Shown: piece by piece, positions 29,765 through 42,152 of the stretch
Layout: every line of letters begins with the position of its first letter
Position numbering within the stretch: position 1 is the stretch's first letter
Assembly: GCA_018223185.1 (NCBI GenBank)
Contig: JAAEYW010000018.1
Coordinates: 26,874-90,873 of the forward strand
Direction: 5' to 3'
Length of the DNA stretch: 64,000 nt
Source: Oceanospirillales bacterium
GTDB lineage: Bacteria > Pseudomonadota > Gammaproteobacteria > Pseudomonadales > Balneatricaceae
The notes under the pieces: model-generated
Databases searched by the model: none
What the model was told of the DNA's origin: nothing
The model's input: the letters and a program-made list of their open reading frames with translations, nothing else
Made by a program: the position numbers and the translations under genes

Positions 29765-31188
29765 TGACTAAGGCTGCATCTGTATGGATTGTAGATGATG
29801 ACCGTTCGATTCGCTGGGTGATGGATAAAGCGCTCTCCAGTGAAGGGGTCAGAGTCACACTGTTTGAAAGTGGCGACAACATGTTACAGCAACTTCAACG
29901 GGAGGTTCCGGATGTTGTTGTCAGTGATATCCGGATGCCGGGTATCAACGGGCTGGATCTGCTTGAGCGGGTCAATACAGAACATCCGGAACTTCCTATT
30001 ATCATCATGACAGCGCATTCAGATCTCGATAGTGCTGTGGCCTCTTATAAGGGAGGGGCATTTGAATATCTGCCCAAGCCCTTCGATATTGATGAGGCGT
30101 CTGCGCTGGTTTTGCGTGCAGTCGAGCACTCCCGTGAGCAACAGCAGCAGCGGGGTGAAGAGCCTGAAGCGCAGACTGAAATTATTGGTGAAGCTCCTGC
30201 CATGCAGGAGGTTTTCCGGGCGATCGGTCGTTTGTCTCAGTCCAATATTACCGTGTTGATTAATGGTGAATCCGGAACCGGTAAAGAACTGGTTGCGAAT
30301 GCCCTGCATCAGCACAGTCCGCGTTCATCAAGCCCATTTATTCCACTGAATATGGCTGCTATTCCTAAGGATCTGATTGAATCGGAGCTGTTTGGTCATG
30401 AGAAAGGCGCTTTCACCGGGGCCGCGTCTGCCCGTCCCGGGCGTTTTGAACAGGCTGATGGCGGAACGCTTTTCCTTGATGAAATTGGTGATATGCCTGC
30501 GGATACCCAAACCCGCTTACTGCGTGTGCTGGCTGAAGGAGAGTTTTACCGGGTAGGCGGGCATACCTCTGTTAAGGTGGATGTGCGGATTATCGCGGCA
30601 ACCCATCAGGACCTTGAAAAGCTGGTTCAGGAGGGACGTTTTCGTGAAGACCTTTTCCATCGTCTTAATGTAATCCGTATTCATATACCGAAACTGGCAG
30701 AACGGCGGGAAGATATTCCGCGCCTGACGCGTCACTTTCTGCAAAGTTCTGCGGAAGAGTTGAATGTTGAATCGAAACTACTTCACCCTGATACCGAGAA
30801 GTTTCTCAGTACGTTGCCCTGGCCGGGTAATGTGCGTCAGTTGGAAAATACCTGTCGCTGGCTGACCGTTATGGCTTCCGGGCGTGAGGTGTTGGTGGGA
30901 GATCTGCCGCCCGAGCTGCTGGATCAGACGGGTGATGAACAAGTGGTGACCTCCAACTGGGAGAAAGCATTACGCAACTGGGCTGAGAAACAGTTGCAGC
31001 ATGGATCGACATCTATTCTGGATTCCGCCGTTCCTGCGTTCGAAAAGATTATGATAGAGGCGGCGTTGAAACAAACCGCTGGTCGGCGTCGGGATGCTTC
31101 CCTTTTGCTGGGCTGGGGGCGAAATACACTGACCCGGAAGATTAAAGAGCTGGGAATGGATGATGTTCCTGAATCAGTAGAGGATTAA
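29761..31188 (+). CDS. glnG: Nitrogen regulator NtrC, sigma-54 activator
   Basis: The receiver domain (residues 1-125) has VDDDRSIRW, the phospho-Asp in [10 protein letters not shown] near residue 56, and the switch Lys in YLPKPFD. The AAA+ domain has Walker [15 protein letters not shown] near residue 169, the sigma-54-contacting EKGAFTGA near 216, and [12 protein letters not shown] (Walker B). The C-terminal Fis-type helix-turn-helix is [20 protein letters not shown]. It probably acts on the sites listed before glnA and glnL. Two adjacent ATG codons (29761 and 29764) are both possible starts. Confidence 0.98.
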   Translation: MMTKAASVWIVDDDRSIRWVMDKALSSEGVRVTLFESGDNMLQQLQREVPDVVVSDIRMPGINGLDLLERVNTEHPELPIIIMTAHSDLDSAVASYKGGAFEYLPKPFDIDEASALVLRAVEHSREQQQQRGEEPEAQTEIIGEAPAMQEVFRAIGRLSQSNITVLINGESGTGKELVANALHQHSPRSSSPFIPLNMAAIPKDLIESELFGHEKGAFTGAASARPGRFEQADGGTLFLDEIGDMPADTQTRLLRVLAEGEFYRVGGHTSVKVDVRIIAATHQDLEKLVQEGRFREDLFHRLNVIRIHIPKLAERREDIPRLTRHFLQSSAEELNVESKLLHPDTEKFLSTLPWPGNVRQLENTCRWLTVMASGREVLVGDLPPELLDQTGDEQVVTSNWEKALRNWAEKQLQHGSTSILDSAVPAFEKIMIEAALKQTAGRRRDASLLLGWGRNTLTRKIKELGMDDVPESVED

Positions 31189-31209
31189 TCATTCGATAGT
31201 TTCAGCTAT

Positions 31210-31243
31210 AATCCCTGCCTCATTGAGAGTCAGGGATTTTTTT
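31210..31243 (+). terminator. Terminator of glnLG that also contains the trmL ribosome-binding site
   Basis: AATCCCTG (31210-31217) and CAGGGATT (31231-31238) pair across a 13-base loop, followed by seven T that run into the trmL ATG. The AGGGA in the second arm is the only Shine-Dalgarno candidate for trmL, so the hairpin hides it. Confidence 0.75.
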
Positions 31244-31708
31244 ATGCTTCATGTTGTGCTTTATCAGCCGGAGATACCGCCCAATACCGGTAATATCATC
31301 CGTCTGTGTGCCAATACCGGGTTTCAGCTACATCTGATTGAACCGCTGGGGTTTGATTTTGATGACAAAAAGTTACGCCGTGCCGGGCTCGATTATCATG
31401 AGTTTGCTCAGGTAGGGCGTTACCCTGATCTTCAGGCCTGTCTGGAGGCGATTTCGCCTCCGACTGTCTGGGCGCTGACCACTAAGGGCAGTCAGTGTTA
31501 CTCCCATGCAGCCTTTGCTGCGGGTGATGTATTGCTGTTTGGCCCGGAGACCCGGGGATTGCCTGCCGATATTCTCGATAACTTACCTGACGCTCAGCGA
31601 CTGCGTTTACCAATGAAGGCAGATAGCCGAAGTCTGAACCTCTCAAATACCGTGGCGGTTGTTGTCTATGAAGCCTGGCGGCAACTGGATTTCGGTGGTA
31701 ACGTCTGA
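31244..31708 (+). CDS. trmL: tRNA (cytidine/uridine-34-2'-O)-methyltransferase
   Basis: TrmL methylates the ribose of the wobble base in tRNA-Leu. The SPOUT fold with its C-terminal knot shows [22 protein letters not shown] at the start (split here by length, residues 4-25), [13 protein letters not shown] near 105, and the cofactor knot [21 protein letters not shown] at 125-145. The length of 154 residues is standard for the single-domain form. The start at 31244 was chosen because the homologues begin MLHVVLYQP. An in-frame TTG upstream lies inside the hairpin. Confidence 0.95.
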   Translation: MLHVVLYQPEIPPNTGNIIRLCANTGFQLHLIEPLGFDFDDKKLRRAGLDYHEFAQVGRYPDLQACLEAISPPTVWALTTKGSQCYSHAAFAAGDVLLFGPETRGLPADILDNLPDAQRLRLPMKADSRSLNLSNTVAVVVYEAWRQLDFGGNV

Positions 31709-31777
31709 TGGCAGAAAAGCTGGAGTGGTAACAGTGTTGCTGGTTGACTGAGGGTGTCAGATCGCTGGAAACAACAT

Positions 31778-31813
31778 AAAAAAATCCGATGACATCTCTG
31801 TCACCGGATTTTC
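31778..31813 (-). terminator. Intrinsic terminator after secB
   Basis: AAAATCCG-A-TGACA and TGTCA-C-CGGATTTT form a 13-base stem with one mismatch around TCTC. Read on the minus strand it ends in a T run. Confidence 0.88.
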
Positions 31814-31831
31814 AATTGAGCAGGCGCTCGC

Positions 31832-32314
31832 TTAATGCTGTGGCGCTTCTTCTGCAGTAGGCTGAGCCTGTTGCTGCATCTGTTGAGCATAAAGTGCATC
31901 AAAGTTAACAGGTGACAGCATCAGAGCCGGGAAACTGCCTTTGTTGACCATGTTATCAATCGCTTCCCGTGCGTATGGAAACAGAATGCTAGGACAGAAT
32001 GCGCCCAGAGTGTGGTGTAGTTCAGCATCTGCAAGGCCGGTAACTGTAAAGATGCCAGCTTGTTGTACTTCAACCAGAAACGCTGTGTCGCTGTCGTTCT
32101 TAGCGGTCACCGTCAGGGTGAGAACCACTTCAAACACACCGTCATCCAGCGTAGTGGTTGCCGTATTCATATCCAGATTGATCTCTGGCTGCCACTGCTT
32201 AGTGAATACCTTGGGTGAATTTGGTGCTTCAAAAGAGGCATCTTTCAGATAAACGCGTTGAATAGCAAACTGTGGAGCCTTCTGCTCCTGGGTGTTCTGG
32301 TCGTTCTCTGCCAT
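31832..32314 (-). CDS. secB: Protein-export chaperone SecB
   Basis: SecB keeps preproteins unfolded and hands them to SecA. The 160-residue protein begins with a polar tail, then [22 protein letters not shown] at about residues 16-37 (split by position), the peptide-groove residues, and the [11 protein letters not shown] segment near 112. The C-terminus is Gln/Ala rich ([18 protein letters not shown]), lacking the usual basic residues for SecA contact, which is a common variation. It follows grxC and yibN in the conserved yibN-grxC-secB order. Confidence 0.97.
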   Translation of the reverse strand: MAENDQNTQEQKAPQFAIQRVYLKDASFEAPNSPKVFTKQWQPEINLDMNTATTTLDDGVFEVVLTLTVTAKNDSDTAFLVEVQQAGIFTVTGLADAELHHTLGAFCPSILFPYAREAIDNMVNKGSFPALMLSPVNFDALYAQQMQQQAQPTAEEAPQH

Positions 32315-32339
32315 GGTCTTATTTTCCTCTTAAAATGAG

Positions 32340-32594
32340 TTAACCGGCCAGTAACGGATCAAGTTTACCCTGCTGTTCCAGGGCAAACAGGTCGTCACAT
32401 CCGCCGACATGAAGATCGTTGATGAAAATCTGCGGAACCGATGTCCGGCCGCTGCACTGAATCATCTCCTGGCGGGCGCCGGGTTCTGCTTCAATGTTTA
32501 TCTCGTTATAGCTGACGCCTTTGTGATTCAGTAGCATCTTCGCTCTGCGGCAAAAAGGGCACCAGTTATTGCTGTAAACGGTGATCTGTGGCAT
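32340..32594 (-). CDS. grxC: Glutaredoxin 3
   Basis: A classical dithiol glutaredoxin of 84 residues. The active site CPFCRRAK is near residue 12, the glutathione-binding TSVPQIFIND is near 51, and GGCDDLFALE is near 64. It reduces disulfides with glutathione. The stop of yibN lies 2 bases upstream, and secB follows at 25 bases, so the three genes form one transcription unit. Confidence 0.97.
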   Translation of the reverse strand: MPQITVYSNNWCPFCRRAKMLLNHKGVSYNEINIEAEPGARQEMIQCSGRTSVPQIFINDLHVGGCDDLFALEQQGKLDPLLAG

Positions 32595-32596
32595 GG

Positions 32597-33010
32597 CTAT
32601 TTAATGACCGGAAGGCTCTGGGCTTTCCATTCGGTCATGCCGCCTGAAAGGCGTACAACGTTTTCAAAGCCTGCATTTTTTAGTTTTTTGCTAACCGCAC
32701 CGGCTGTCTGGCCGATGTTGCAGACGACGATGATCGGCTTCTGTTTGTGTTTGTCCAGCTCTGTAATACGTTTATCCAGTTCGGTTACCGGGATATGAAC
32801 GGCATCGGTAATATGGCCGGAGACAAACTCTTTCTTAGAACGGATATCCAGAATGACGGCGTTGTCTTTATTGATCAGTCGGGTGGCTTCATGGGTGCCG
32901 ACGGACTTTCCTGCTTTGTTCTGTTCAGTCCACAGCAGCATTGCCAGGGTCAGACCCCAGGCTGCTACCAGCATAATATTGTTAGTGATGAATTCGAGCA
33001 GTTGTTCCAT
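32597..33010 (-). CDS. yibN: Membrane-anchored rhodanese-like protein YibN
   Basis: A 137-residue protein with an N-terminal membrane segment at about 10-28 (NIMLVAAWGLTLAMLLW) and a rhodanese domain (AVILDIRSKKEFVSGHI, GGMTEWKAQSLPV). The catalytic loop reads CNIGQTAG: the Cys is present, but the usual Arg six residues on is not, so sulfurtransferase activity is uncertain. It is divergent from gpmI, as in E. coli. YibN is linked to the inner membrane protein insertion machinery in recent work, and no role can be read from the sequence itself. Confidence 0.88.
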   Translation of the reverse strand: MEQLLEFITNNIMLVAAWGLTLAMLLWTEQNKAGKSVGTHEATRLINKDNAVILDIRSKKEFVSGHITDAVHIPVTELDKRITELDKHKQKPIIVVCNIGQTAGAVSKKLKNAGFENVVRLSGGMTEWKAQSLPVIK

Positions 33011-33337
33011 TCTCTGTATCCGGCCAGTTGCGAAGTCGCTGAATTAATCGCGGATCGCGGTGATAGTTTTTAAAGGTAGTAGTTTTTAAAGGCGGTAAGT
33101 ATACCTTGCCAAAGCGAAACTGGTAACAGTCGGGAGGGGGAAATGCTGAGGAAAAACCATCAATGTCGGGGATAACTGATCTGACAGACATTTTCTTAGG
33201 GTGCTTGCGGCAGTAATCCTGCGATAATTAGCCATTACTGCGTTTTCTCAGTAAAATACCCGACCATTGAACCCTTGCTGAAAAGCCGCTTAAGCTGACA
33301 GCGCTGCACTAAAATAACTCTGAGTGAAAAGACCTCT
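33011..33337. other. Divergent yibN-gpmI intergenic region
   Basis: No gene is seen in these 327 bases. There is a direct repeat TAGTTTTTAAAGG at 33064-33076 and 33080-33092, 16 bases apart, and an inverted repeat TTACTG/CAGTAA at 33234-33253. Both are on the likely promoter stretch. Neither matches a site I can name. Confidence 0.45.
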
Positions 33338-34888
33338 ATGACTGAACAGCGATCCCCAAAAGCATTAATTATTCTTGACGGCTTCGGAGTGGAACAGACC
33401 GAATCCAGTGCAATAGCCGCAGCGAATACACCAACCTGGGATCGGTTAATGGCCAGAGCCCCTCACAGCCGGATTGCAACGTCCGGTCTGGCGGTTGGCT
33501 TGCCGGAAGGGCAGATGGGTAATTCAGAAGTCGGGCATATGAATATCGGTGCCGGCCGGGTGGTGTATCAGAACTTTACCCGAATCAGTAAGGCGATTGA
33601 AGAAGGGGCGCTGTTTGACAATGAGGTGTTGACGGCTGCAATCGATAAAGCGATCGCAGCGGGAGGCGCTGTGCATGTGACCGGGCTGTTATCCCCCGGT
33701 GGTGTTCATAGTCATGAAGAACATCTTTTTGCCTTGTTGGATATGGCGGTTAAACGCGGTGCAAAGCAGGTTTATCTGCACGGAATTCTGGATGGTCGTG
33801 ATATGCCGCCACGCAGTGCCGAGGCCTCTATTCAGGCCGCTGAAGCTAAGTTTTCAGAGCTGGGCTGCGGCGCGATTGCGACCATCGTAGGACGTTATTT
33901 TGCGATGGATCGGGATAATCGCTGGGATCGTGTTCAGCTGGCTTATGATGCGATGACCAGCGGTGTAGCACCCTGTTATGAGACATCGGCGCTGGATGCC
34001 CTGCATAATGCCTACGAGCGTGATGAGAATGATGAGTTTGTGCAGGCCACCACTATTATTGGTGAGGATGGTTTGCCAAAAGGGCTGGTGCGTGACGCTG
34101 ATACCGTGATCTGTGCCAACTTCCGTCCCGATCGTTCGCGGGAGATTACCCGGGCCTTTGTTGATACTCAGTTTGATGGTTTCGTTCGCAGTGCAACACC
34201 GAAACTGTCAGATTATGTCATGATGACCGAGTACGCATCTGATATTGATGCCAGCTGTGCTTATCCGCCGGTTAAGCTGTTTAATAGCCTGGGAGATTTT
34301 CTGGCGAAACAGGGACGTACTCAGCTGCGTATCGCAGAAACTGAAAAATATGCCCATGTGACCTTCTTCTTTAATGGTGGCGAAGAACAGCCCTATGCCG
34401 GTGAAGAGCGGATTCTGGTGCCCTCTCCGGATGTTGCGACCTATGACCTGAAACCTGAGATGAGTGCGCCGGAAGTCACGGATAAACTGGTTGAAGCGAT
34501 TGGCAGCGGTAAGTTTGATCTGATTGTATGCAACTTTGCTAACCCGGATATGGTGGGTCACACTGGTAACTTTGCTGCGGCAGTGAAGGCGGTAGAGGTG
34601 ATCGATCAGTGTATCTCCCGGGTGCTTGAAGCGATGGAAAAAGTGGCCGGCGAAACTCTGATTACTGCCGACCACGGCAATGTTGAACTGATGGTTAATC
34701 CGACAACCGGTCAGGCACATACAGCTCATACGACATGGCCGGTAGCGCTGGTGTATGACGGCCCACGCAAATCACAACTGCACTTGAAGAATGGTGCGCT
34801 CTGTGATCTGGCGCCGACGCTGCTGGCGCTGATGGGGCTTGAACAACCGGCAGAGATGACCGGCCACTCACTGGCCGAGCTGGGGTAG
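33338..34888 (+). CDS. gpmI: 2,3-bisphosphoglycerate-independent phosphoglycerate mutase
   Basis: GpmI interconverts 3- and 2-phosphoglycerate using two manganese ions. The metal-binding LIILDGFG is near residue 10. The phospho-Ser is Ser63 in [16 protein letters not shown], and [16 protein letters not shown] and the TADHGN motif near 447 complete the site. The length of 516 residues is standard. It starts the plus-strand gpmI-envC-ctpA-yibQ cluster. Confidence 0.98.
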   Translation: MTEQRSPKALIILDGFGVEQTESSAIAAANTPTWDRLMARAPHSRIATSGLAVGLPEGQMGNSEVGHMNIGAGRVVYQNFTRISKAIEEGALFDNEVLTAAIDKAIAAGGAVHVTGLLSPGGVHSHEEHLFALLDMAVKRGAKQVYLHGILDGRDMPPRSAEASIQAAEAKFSELGCGAIATIVGRYFAMDRDNRWDRVQLAYDAMTSGVAPCYETSALDALHNAYERDENDEFVQATTIIGEDGLPKGLVRDADTVICANFRPDRSREITRAFVDTQFDGFVRSATPKLSDYVMMTEYASDIDASCAYPPVKLFNSLGDFLAKQGRTQLRIAETEKYAHVTFFFNGGEEQPYAGEERILVPSPDVATYDLKPEMSAPEVTDKLVEAIGSGKFDLIVCNFANPDMVGHTGNFAAAVKAVEVIDQCISRVLEAMEKVAGETLITADHGNVELMVNPTTGQAHTAHTTWPVALVYDGPRKSQLHLKNGALCDLAPTLLALMGLEQPAEMTGHSLAELG

Positions 34889-34923
34889 GGATACAGGCCG
34901 TTCATTGAACGGCCTTTCTGTAT

Positions 34924-36078
34924 ATGCTGATAAAATTACGCGTAACATTTATAGCAACGCTGGTAACGACCCTGCTGCTGTCATCGGGGCTACCGCTGTA
35001 TGCCGCTCAGGAAAAAGCCACCGAGAAAGAGATCAGCAGTCTCCGAAAATCAATTACGAAGCTGACCCGGACTCTGGATGTATTGGAGGGTAAGCGCTCC
35101 TCTGTGCAACAGGATCTGCGGCGTACCGATAAGAGTATTGGGGAGCTGGCACAGGAGATTCTGCGTCTGAATTCACAGCTTAAAGGTGCTGAAAAACGGC
35201 TAACTAAACTGGAACAGGAGAAAAGACCTCTGCTGACCGGGTTGCAGACACAGGCAGCAGGTCTTGAACAGCAGCTGCGTCAGCAGTATAAAACCGGTAA
35301 TCAGCCTCGTTTGCAGTTATTGCTGAATCAGCGTGATCCGGAGCAGGTTTCACGCATGTTGCGTTATTATGACCGGATCAATAAGACTCTTGGTGAGCGA
35401 CTTAAGTCATTTCGTCAGGGGCTGGTCCGGCTGGACAAGGCTGAGAGTGAGATTCGTTCTGCGCAACAGGATATTTTTGATCGTCGCGATCTGTTGAAAG
35501 CCCGATCGGACGATCTGGAGTCAGTACGTCAGGAACGTCGGGTTGTTCTGAATAAGCTCGAGGCAAAGCTGAGTGATGGTGGCCAGCAACTGAAATCGAT
35601 GAAGGCTGACCAGCTGCGTCTGGAAAAGTTGCTGGCTCAGATTCGTGAGTCAATTGAAAAAATCTCGATCGGTGGTGATGAGCGTTCCTTCCGGGAGCTG
35701 AAAGGTAAGCTTCCCTGGCCGTCAAAGGGGCGTATCAGCCGGAGTTTCGGCAGCAACACTGATGGCATACGTTATGAAGGGATACTGGTTGCGCAAAAAA
35801 CAGGTCAGCCGGTCAGAGCGATCCATCATGGACGGGTGGTGTTTGCTGACTGGTTAAGAGGCTACGGTCTGCTTACAATTGTTGATCATGGGGGCGGTTA
35901 TATGAGTCTCTACGGACATAATGAGTCGCTATTGAGAGAGGTTGGTGAGTGGGTTTCTGCAGGTGACCAGCTGGCGACTGTAGGTAGTAGCGGTGGCAGT
36001 AACGATTCGGGCCTTTATTTTGCAGTACGCTATAAGGGAAATTCTACAGATCCGCTTAAATGGCTGGCGAGAAGGTAG
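34924..36078 (+). CDS. envC: Murein hydrolase activator EnvC
   Basis: EnvC works in the periplasm to switch on amidases AmiA and AmiB at the division septum under FtsEX control. A signal peptide ends near residue 29 (GLPLYAAQEK). A long coiled coil fills about 33-245. The C-terminal LytM/M23 domain (GRISRSFGSNTDGIRYEG, GLLTIVDHGGGYMSLYGHNE) lacks some zinc ligands: LYFAVRY replaces the LHFEIR of active peptidases. A degenerate site is expected for an activator. The gene lies between gpmI and ctpA, as is common. Confidence 0.95.
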   Translation: MLIKLRVTFIATLVTTLLLSSGLPLYAAQEKATEKEISSLRKSITKLTRTLDVLEGKRSSVQQDLRRTDKSIGELAQEILRLNSQLKGAEKRLTKLEQEKRPLLTGLQTQAAGLEQQLRQQYKTGNQPRLQLLLNQRDPEQVSRMLRYYDRINKTLGERLKSFRQGLVRLDKAESEIRSAQQDIFDRRDLLKARSDDLESVRQERRVVLNKLEAKLSDGGQQLKSMKADQLRLEKLLAQIRESIEKISIGGDERSFRELKGKLPWPSKGRISRSFGSNTDGIRYEGILVAQKTGQPVRAIHHGRVVFADWLRGYGLLTIVDHGGGYMSLYGHNESLLREVGEWVSAGDQLATVGSSGGSNDSGLYFAVRYKGNSTDPLKWLARR

Positions 36079-36131
36079 CTGTAGCGGTTATGCTGTTTTA
36101 ATATTTAACAGATGTATAAAAAGGATGAACC

Positions 36132-37466
36132 ATGACGCTGAAGCAACAGCTATCCAGCCTGTCTAAACCTCTGTTGCTGGGCTGCCTGCTGAGTGGGTTG
36201 GCAACCCCTCTGTTTGCCGCGGATACAGCACCGGAAAACGAACCGGCTAAAGCAATTCCGCTGGAAGAGATCCGTCTGTTTACTGAAGTATTTGAGCGTA
36301 TTAAAAACGCCTATGTTGAGCCGGTTGACGACGCCAAATTGCTTGAAGATGCAGTACGGGGGATGTTGGCCGGACTGGATCCTCACTCGGCTTATCTTGA
36401 GCCGGAGGCCTTTTCTGATCTGCAGAGCCACACCAGTGGTGAATTTGGCGGACTGGGTATAGAGGTTGGTCTGGAAGATGGCTTTATCCGCGTTATCGCT
36501 CCGATAGATGATACCCCTGCGCAGCGGGCCGGTATAAAAGCAGGAGACCTGATAGTTAAGCTGGGCGATCAGTCCGTTCAGGGGATGGGGCTGGCAGATG
36601 CGGTGAAGCTGATGCGTGGCAAGCCTGGTTCTGAGCTGGTGTTGACCGTTGTCCGTGAAGGTGAAGATAAGCCGCTTGAGATTGTTGTGGTACGCGACAT
36701 TATTCGCGTTGCCAGTGTGAAACAACGGATGCTTGATGACGGTATCGGTTATTTGCGGATTACTCAGTTTCAGGTGAATACTGGTAAAGATCTGCGGTCG
36801 GCTATTGAAAAGCTGAAAGCTGACCATGAGTTAAAGGGTGTGGTGCTGGATCTGCGTAATAATCCGGGCGGCGTATTGCGGGCTGCGGTAGAGGTGTGTG
36901 ATGCCTTTCTGGATCAGGGGCTGATTGTCTATACCGAGGGGCGGGTCGCCAATTCTGAGTTACGCTATAACGCCACTCAGAATACGCTGATCGATAACAG
37001 TGTGCCGATTGTTGTGCTGATTAACCAGGGTTCGGCTTCCGCTTCTGAGATTGTTGCCGGCGCGCTTCAGGATCAGGCCCGAGCCGTTATCATGGGGGTC
37101 GACAGCTTTGGTAAAGGCTCAGTGCAGACCATTTTGCCGTTGACTAAACAGCGGGCGCTGAAACTGACAACAGCCCGTTATTATACCCCGCTCGGCCGTT
37201 CTATTCAGGCGCAGGGGATTGTGCCTGATATCTATGTGGCTGAAGCCGATGTGAACCTTAAAGATTCGGGTAATTTCATTAAAGAGCGTGATCTAAGTGG
37301 CCATCTTGAAAATGTGAAAGTAAACGACCCCGATCCGGCTGAGCCACTGGTTTCGATGGTTGAAAGTGATTTTCAGCTATATGAAGCGCTGAATCTGCTC
37401 AAAGGGCTCGCCGTTGTCAAATCGGCTGAAGCGCGGCAGCCACACACCGGTACGCAGGGTCAGTGA
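36132..37466 (+). CDS. ctpA: Carboxy-terminal processing protease, S41 family
   Basis: A periplasmic serine protease of 444 residues. A signal peptide ends near residue 29 (ATPLFAADTA). A PDZ domain at about 95-170 has FGGLGIEVGLEDGFIRV and KPGSELVLTV. The catalytic Ser is in NQGSASASEIVAGAL near 302, and the general base Lys is in SFGKGSVQT near 327. Members trim C-termini of envelope proteins, including murein hydrolases. It is in an operon with envC and yibQ, and its stop overlaps the yibQ start in GTGA. Confidence 0.95.
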   Translation: MTLKQQLSSLSKPLLLGCLLSGLATPLFAADTAPENEPAKAIPLEEIRLFTEVFERIKNAYVEPVDDAKLLEDAVRGMLAGLDPHSAYLEPEAFSDLQSHTSGEFGGLGIEVGLEDGFIRVIAPIDDTPAQRAGIKAGDLIVKLGDQSVQGMGLADAVKLMRGKPGSELVLTVVREGEDKPLEIVVVRDIIRVASVKQRMLDDGIGYLRITQFQVNTGKDLRSAIEKLKADHELKGVVLDLRNNPGGVLRAAVEVCDAFLDQGLIVYTEGRVANSELRYNATQNTLIDNSVPIVVLINQGSASASEIVAGALQDQARAVIMGVDSFGKGSVQTILPLTKQRALKLTTARYYTPLGRSIQAQGIVPDIYVAEADVNLKDSGNFIKERDLSGHLENVKVNDPDPAEPLVSMVESDFQLYEALNLLKGLAVVKSAEARQPHTGTQGQ

Positions 37467-38353
37467 TAGCGCCGGGGGTTATGGCTGGAAAGCTCGTGGC
37501 TCTTTACGCTACGGGTCTGACTCTGCTGCTGACGCTGTTTCAGCCAGTCATGGCTGAGACAGGTCCGGCACGGCTGATTATCGTCGTTGATGATCTGGGA
37601 AATAGTCTGGAACAAGGGATTGCGGCGATTGACCTGCCGGGCCCGGTCGCTTATTCCGTTCTGCCGCATACTCCCCACAGTGTTGCGCTTGCCGAGAGGG
37701 CTTACAGCCTTGGAAAAGAGGTGATGCTGCATGCTCCGATGGCTAATGCCGCGCATTTAAGATTAGGACCGGGGGCATTAACTGAAAATCAGAACCGGGC
37801 GCAACTGGAGAATATTCTGCGGGATGATATTGCGTCGGTTCCCCATGTTTCGGGTGTGAATAACCACATGGGGAGTCTGTTAACCCTCCAGCGAGATAAA
37901 ATGGACTGGGTTATGGGAGTGCTTGCAGAGCAAGGGCTGTTTTTCCTTGATAGTCGGACAACAAGCCAGACCATGGCCTGGAAATCTGCATATTCAAGAG
38001 GCATTCCCTGGCTGGTGCGTGATGTTTTTCTGGATCATGAACAGACCACCGCGTTTATTGATAAGCAGTTTCGCTATGGCCTCAAGCTGGCTCAGGAGCA
38101 GGGTTTTGCTGTTCTGATCTGTCATCCTTACCCTGTCACTATCCGTTATCTTCAAGAGGCTCTGCCTAAAATTGGTGAGCAGGGCGTTCAGTTAGTGGCT
38201 CCCAGTGGTTTTCTGTTTCAGCAAGCTGAGGCCCGCCGTCTGCTTGAAGCTCAGCTTGCTGAACGCCAGCTGGATCATGACTGCGACCGGCACGAAGGGC
38301 ATTGTCGCGATAGTCTGGCTCAGCAGGTGAGTGAGCGCAGCTTAAAGCAGTAG
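37463..38353 (+). CDS. yibQ: Divergent polysaccharide deacetylase family protein YibQ
   Basis: A secreted protein of 296 residues with an N-terminal hydrophobic segment (KLVALYATGLTLLLTLFQP) and a divergent polysaccharide deacetylase domain: LIIVVDDLGNS near residue 38, VMLHAPM near 91, GVNNHMGS near 130, and LDSRTTSQT near 158. The Asp and His positions for metal binding are kept. The substrate is unknown, though the position after envC-ctpA suggests cell-wall or surface glycan work. The 3' end overlaps the convergent permease gene by 12 bases. Confidence 0.9.
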   Translation: MIAPGVMAGKLVALYATGLTLLLTLFQPVMAETGPARLIIVVDDLGNSLEQGIAAIDLPGPVAYSVLPHTPHSVALAERAYSLGKEVMLHAPMANAAHLRLGPGALTENQNRAQLENILRDDIASVPHVSGVNNHMGSLLTLQRDKMDWVMGVLAEQGLFFLDSRTTSQTMAWKSAYSRGIPWLVRDVFLDHEQTTAFIDKQFRYGLKLAQEQGFAVLICHPYPVTIRYLQEALPKIGEQGVQLVAPSGFLFQQAEARRLLEAQLAERQLDHDCDRHEGHCRDSLAQQVSERSLKQ

Positions 38354-39109
38354 TGTAGCGTCATATATCAGCTTTATTCCTACGATGATTGTCAGAGTTT
38401 CAAATACCCGCTTTACCAGGCCGTTACCCCTCATCAGCGCAATATGGGTGCCCGTATAAGCGCCAATGATCGCGCCGACAATCAGTGCTGGCAGCCATTC
38501 CCAGTGCGGCGGCTGTTGCAGGCCGACCGTTATCGCGCCTGAGCCATTCCAGAAAAGACCGACCAGAATTAAGACATAGGCGACAGCTGTTTTATAGTCC
38601 AGTCCGAACCAGCGAACCAGCCACAGGGTGACAAACAGACCTGTTCCCGATGTCAGGGAACCGTTGAGAATGCCGATCAGGCAGAGCACCACTCCCCCCA
38701 GAAACATGCCGTAAAGGTTTCGGTTACGGGGCTGGTGGAGCATGCCCAGCTGAGTTTTGAAGACTGAATAGATTCCCAGACCGGTGGTGAGCAGTCCCAG
38801 GCTGAGGATGGTCAGACCTTCCGGTAGTTGTAAAACCAGTATACCGCCGGTTACGACGCCGGGAAGACCGCATGCAAGAATAAACAGGCAGAAGTACCGG
38901 TCGAGGGATTTTTCCCGCAGGTGGCGCAGAGTTGCGCCTATTCCCAGCGCCACACTGGCGATTTTATGGGTTGCCAGGGCGCTGCTGAAGCTCAGTCCGA
39001 GAAACAGCAGTACGGGCAATTGAAGCAGGCCGGCACCGCCGCCAGCCATAGCAGAAAGACCGTTGGCCAGCAGCGAAATCAACACCAGGCTGAGTTGTTC
39101 GATGATCAC
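38342..39109 (-). CDS. TauE/SafE family permease
   Basis: An integral membrane protein of about 255 residues with eight or so hydrophobic helices. The family motif AMAGGGAGLLQLPVLLFLG lies near residue 17, and LTSGTGLFVTLWLVRWFGLDYK near 150. Members export sulfite, sulfoacetate and related anions, and the substrate here is unknown. The GTG at 39109 was chosen (VIIEQLSLVLIS). A longer start at 39181 would overlap slmA by 34 bases and adds a charged stretch that does not look like the family. Confidence 0.85.
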   Translation of the reverse strand: MIIEQLSLVLISLLANGLSAMAGGGAGLLQLPVLLFLGLSFSSALATHKIASVALGIGATLRHLREKSLDRYFCLFILACGLPGVVTGGILVLQLPEGLTILSLGLLTTGLGIYSVFKTQLGMLHQPRNRNLYGMFLGGVVLCLIGILNGSLTSGTGLFVTLWLVRWFGLDYKTAVAYVLILVGLFWNGSGAITVGLQQPPHWEWLPALIVGAIIGAYTGTHIALMRGNGLVKRVFETLTIIVGIKLIYDATLLL

Positions 39110-39147
39110 GTTTTTAGCACGCCTCAGACTGAGTCGATAGCCGTTAG

Positions 39148-39743
39148 TCAGCGGCTGGCTGCGGTAGCGAGTACGCCCCACTGATCAGCCCAGTTTATCG
39201 TTGGGCGTGCTTTAAATTCGCTGCGAACAAACTGGCGGATTCGCCCTTCTGCGCAGGCCAGCATCAGGTTCGCGGTAGCCCCTGTGGGTAGCTGGGTACG
39301 CAGCCCTTCGATTTGTTCGGCGGTACGCAGAATCTGTTTGAGCTGAGTTTCCATTCGCTCGAAGAACTGATTGATGCGCTGTCTCAGCCGGTCTGTCTCG
39401 CCGGACAGGGCATCCCCGGTAAGAATGCGCGCCATCCCCGGGTTCTTTTCGACAAATGCCAGCAGCAGGGTGAGAATCTGCTCACACTGTTTCATCGCAT
39501 TAGCATCTGAACCGGTGATTATGTTGATCCGGCTGAAGATGGTGTCCTCAATAAATGAGATCAGCCCTTCAAACATTCGTGCTTTGCTGGGGAAATGGCG
39601 GTATAGCGCTGCCTCAGATACACCAACATGTCTGGCAAGGGCTGCGGTAGTGATCCGTGCCCCCGGGTCGCTTTCCAGCATCATCGCCAGTGACTGAAGA
39701 ATCTGTTCACGCCGCGAGGGTTTTTCGGTTACATCTGCATCCA

Positions 39744-39744
<1 letters not shown>
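39148..39744 (-). CDS. slmA: Nucleoid occlusion factor SlmA
   Basis: SlmA binds sites across the chromosome and stops FtsZ assembling over the nucleoid. The TetR-type helix-turn-helix is at about 28-52 ([21 protein letters not shown]), preceded by [14 protein letters not shown]. The 198-residue length is standard. The stop of argB overlaps its ATG by 1 base (TGATG), so the two are translated from one message. It is in the usual coaBC-algC-argB-slmA order. Confidence 0.97.
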
Positions 39745-42081
<2,337 letters not shown>

Positions 42082-42127
42082 CAGTTAAGCTTCCCTGAAG
42101 GTGTATTAATAGCGGCTGAAAGAATCA

Positions 42128-42152
42128 AAGCCGCTCTCTCTGCGGCCGTTTT
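42128..42152 (-). terminator. Weak hairpin after coaBC
   Basis: GCCGC and GCGGC pair around a 7-base loop. On the minus strand it is followed by a T-rich stretch. It could reduce reading from coaBC into algC, but it is short. Confidence 0.4.

Noticed and set aside
36150..36827. Open frame of 225 codons on the minus strand
   Set aside because: It is antisense to ctpA, with no start context or family match.
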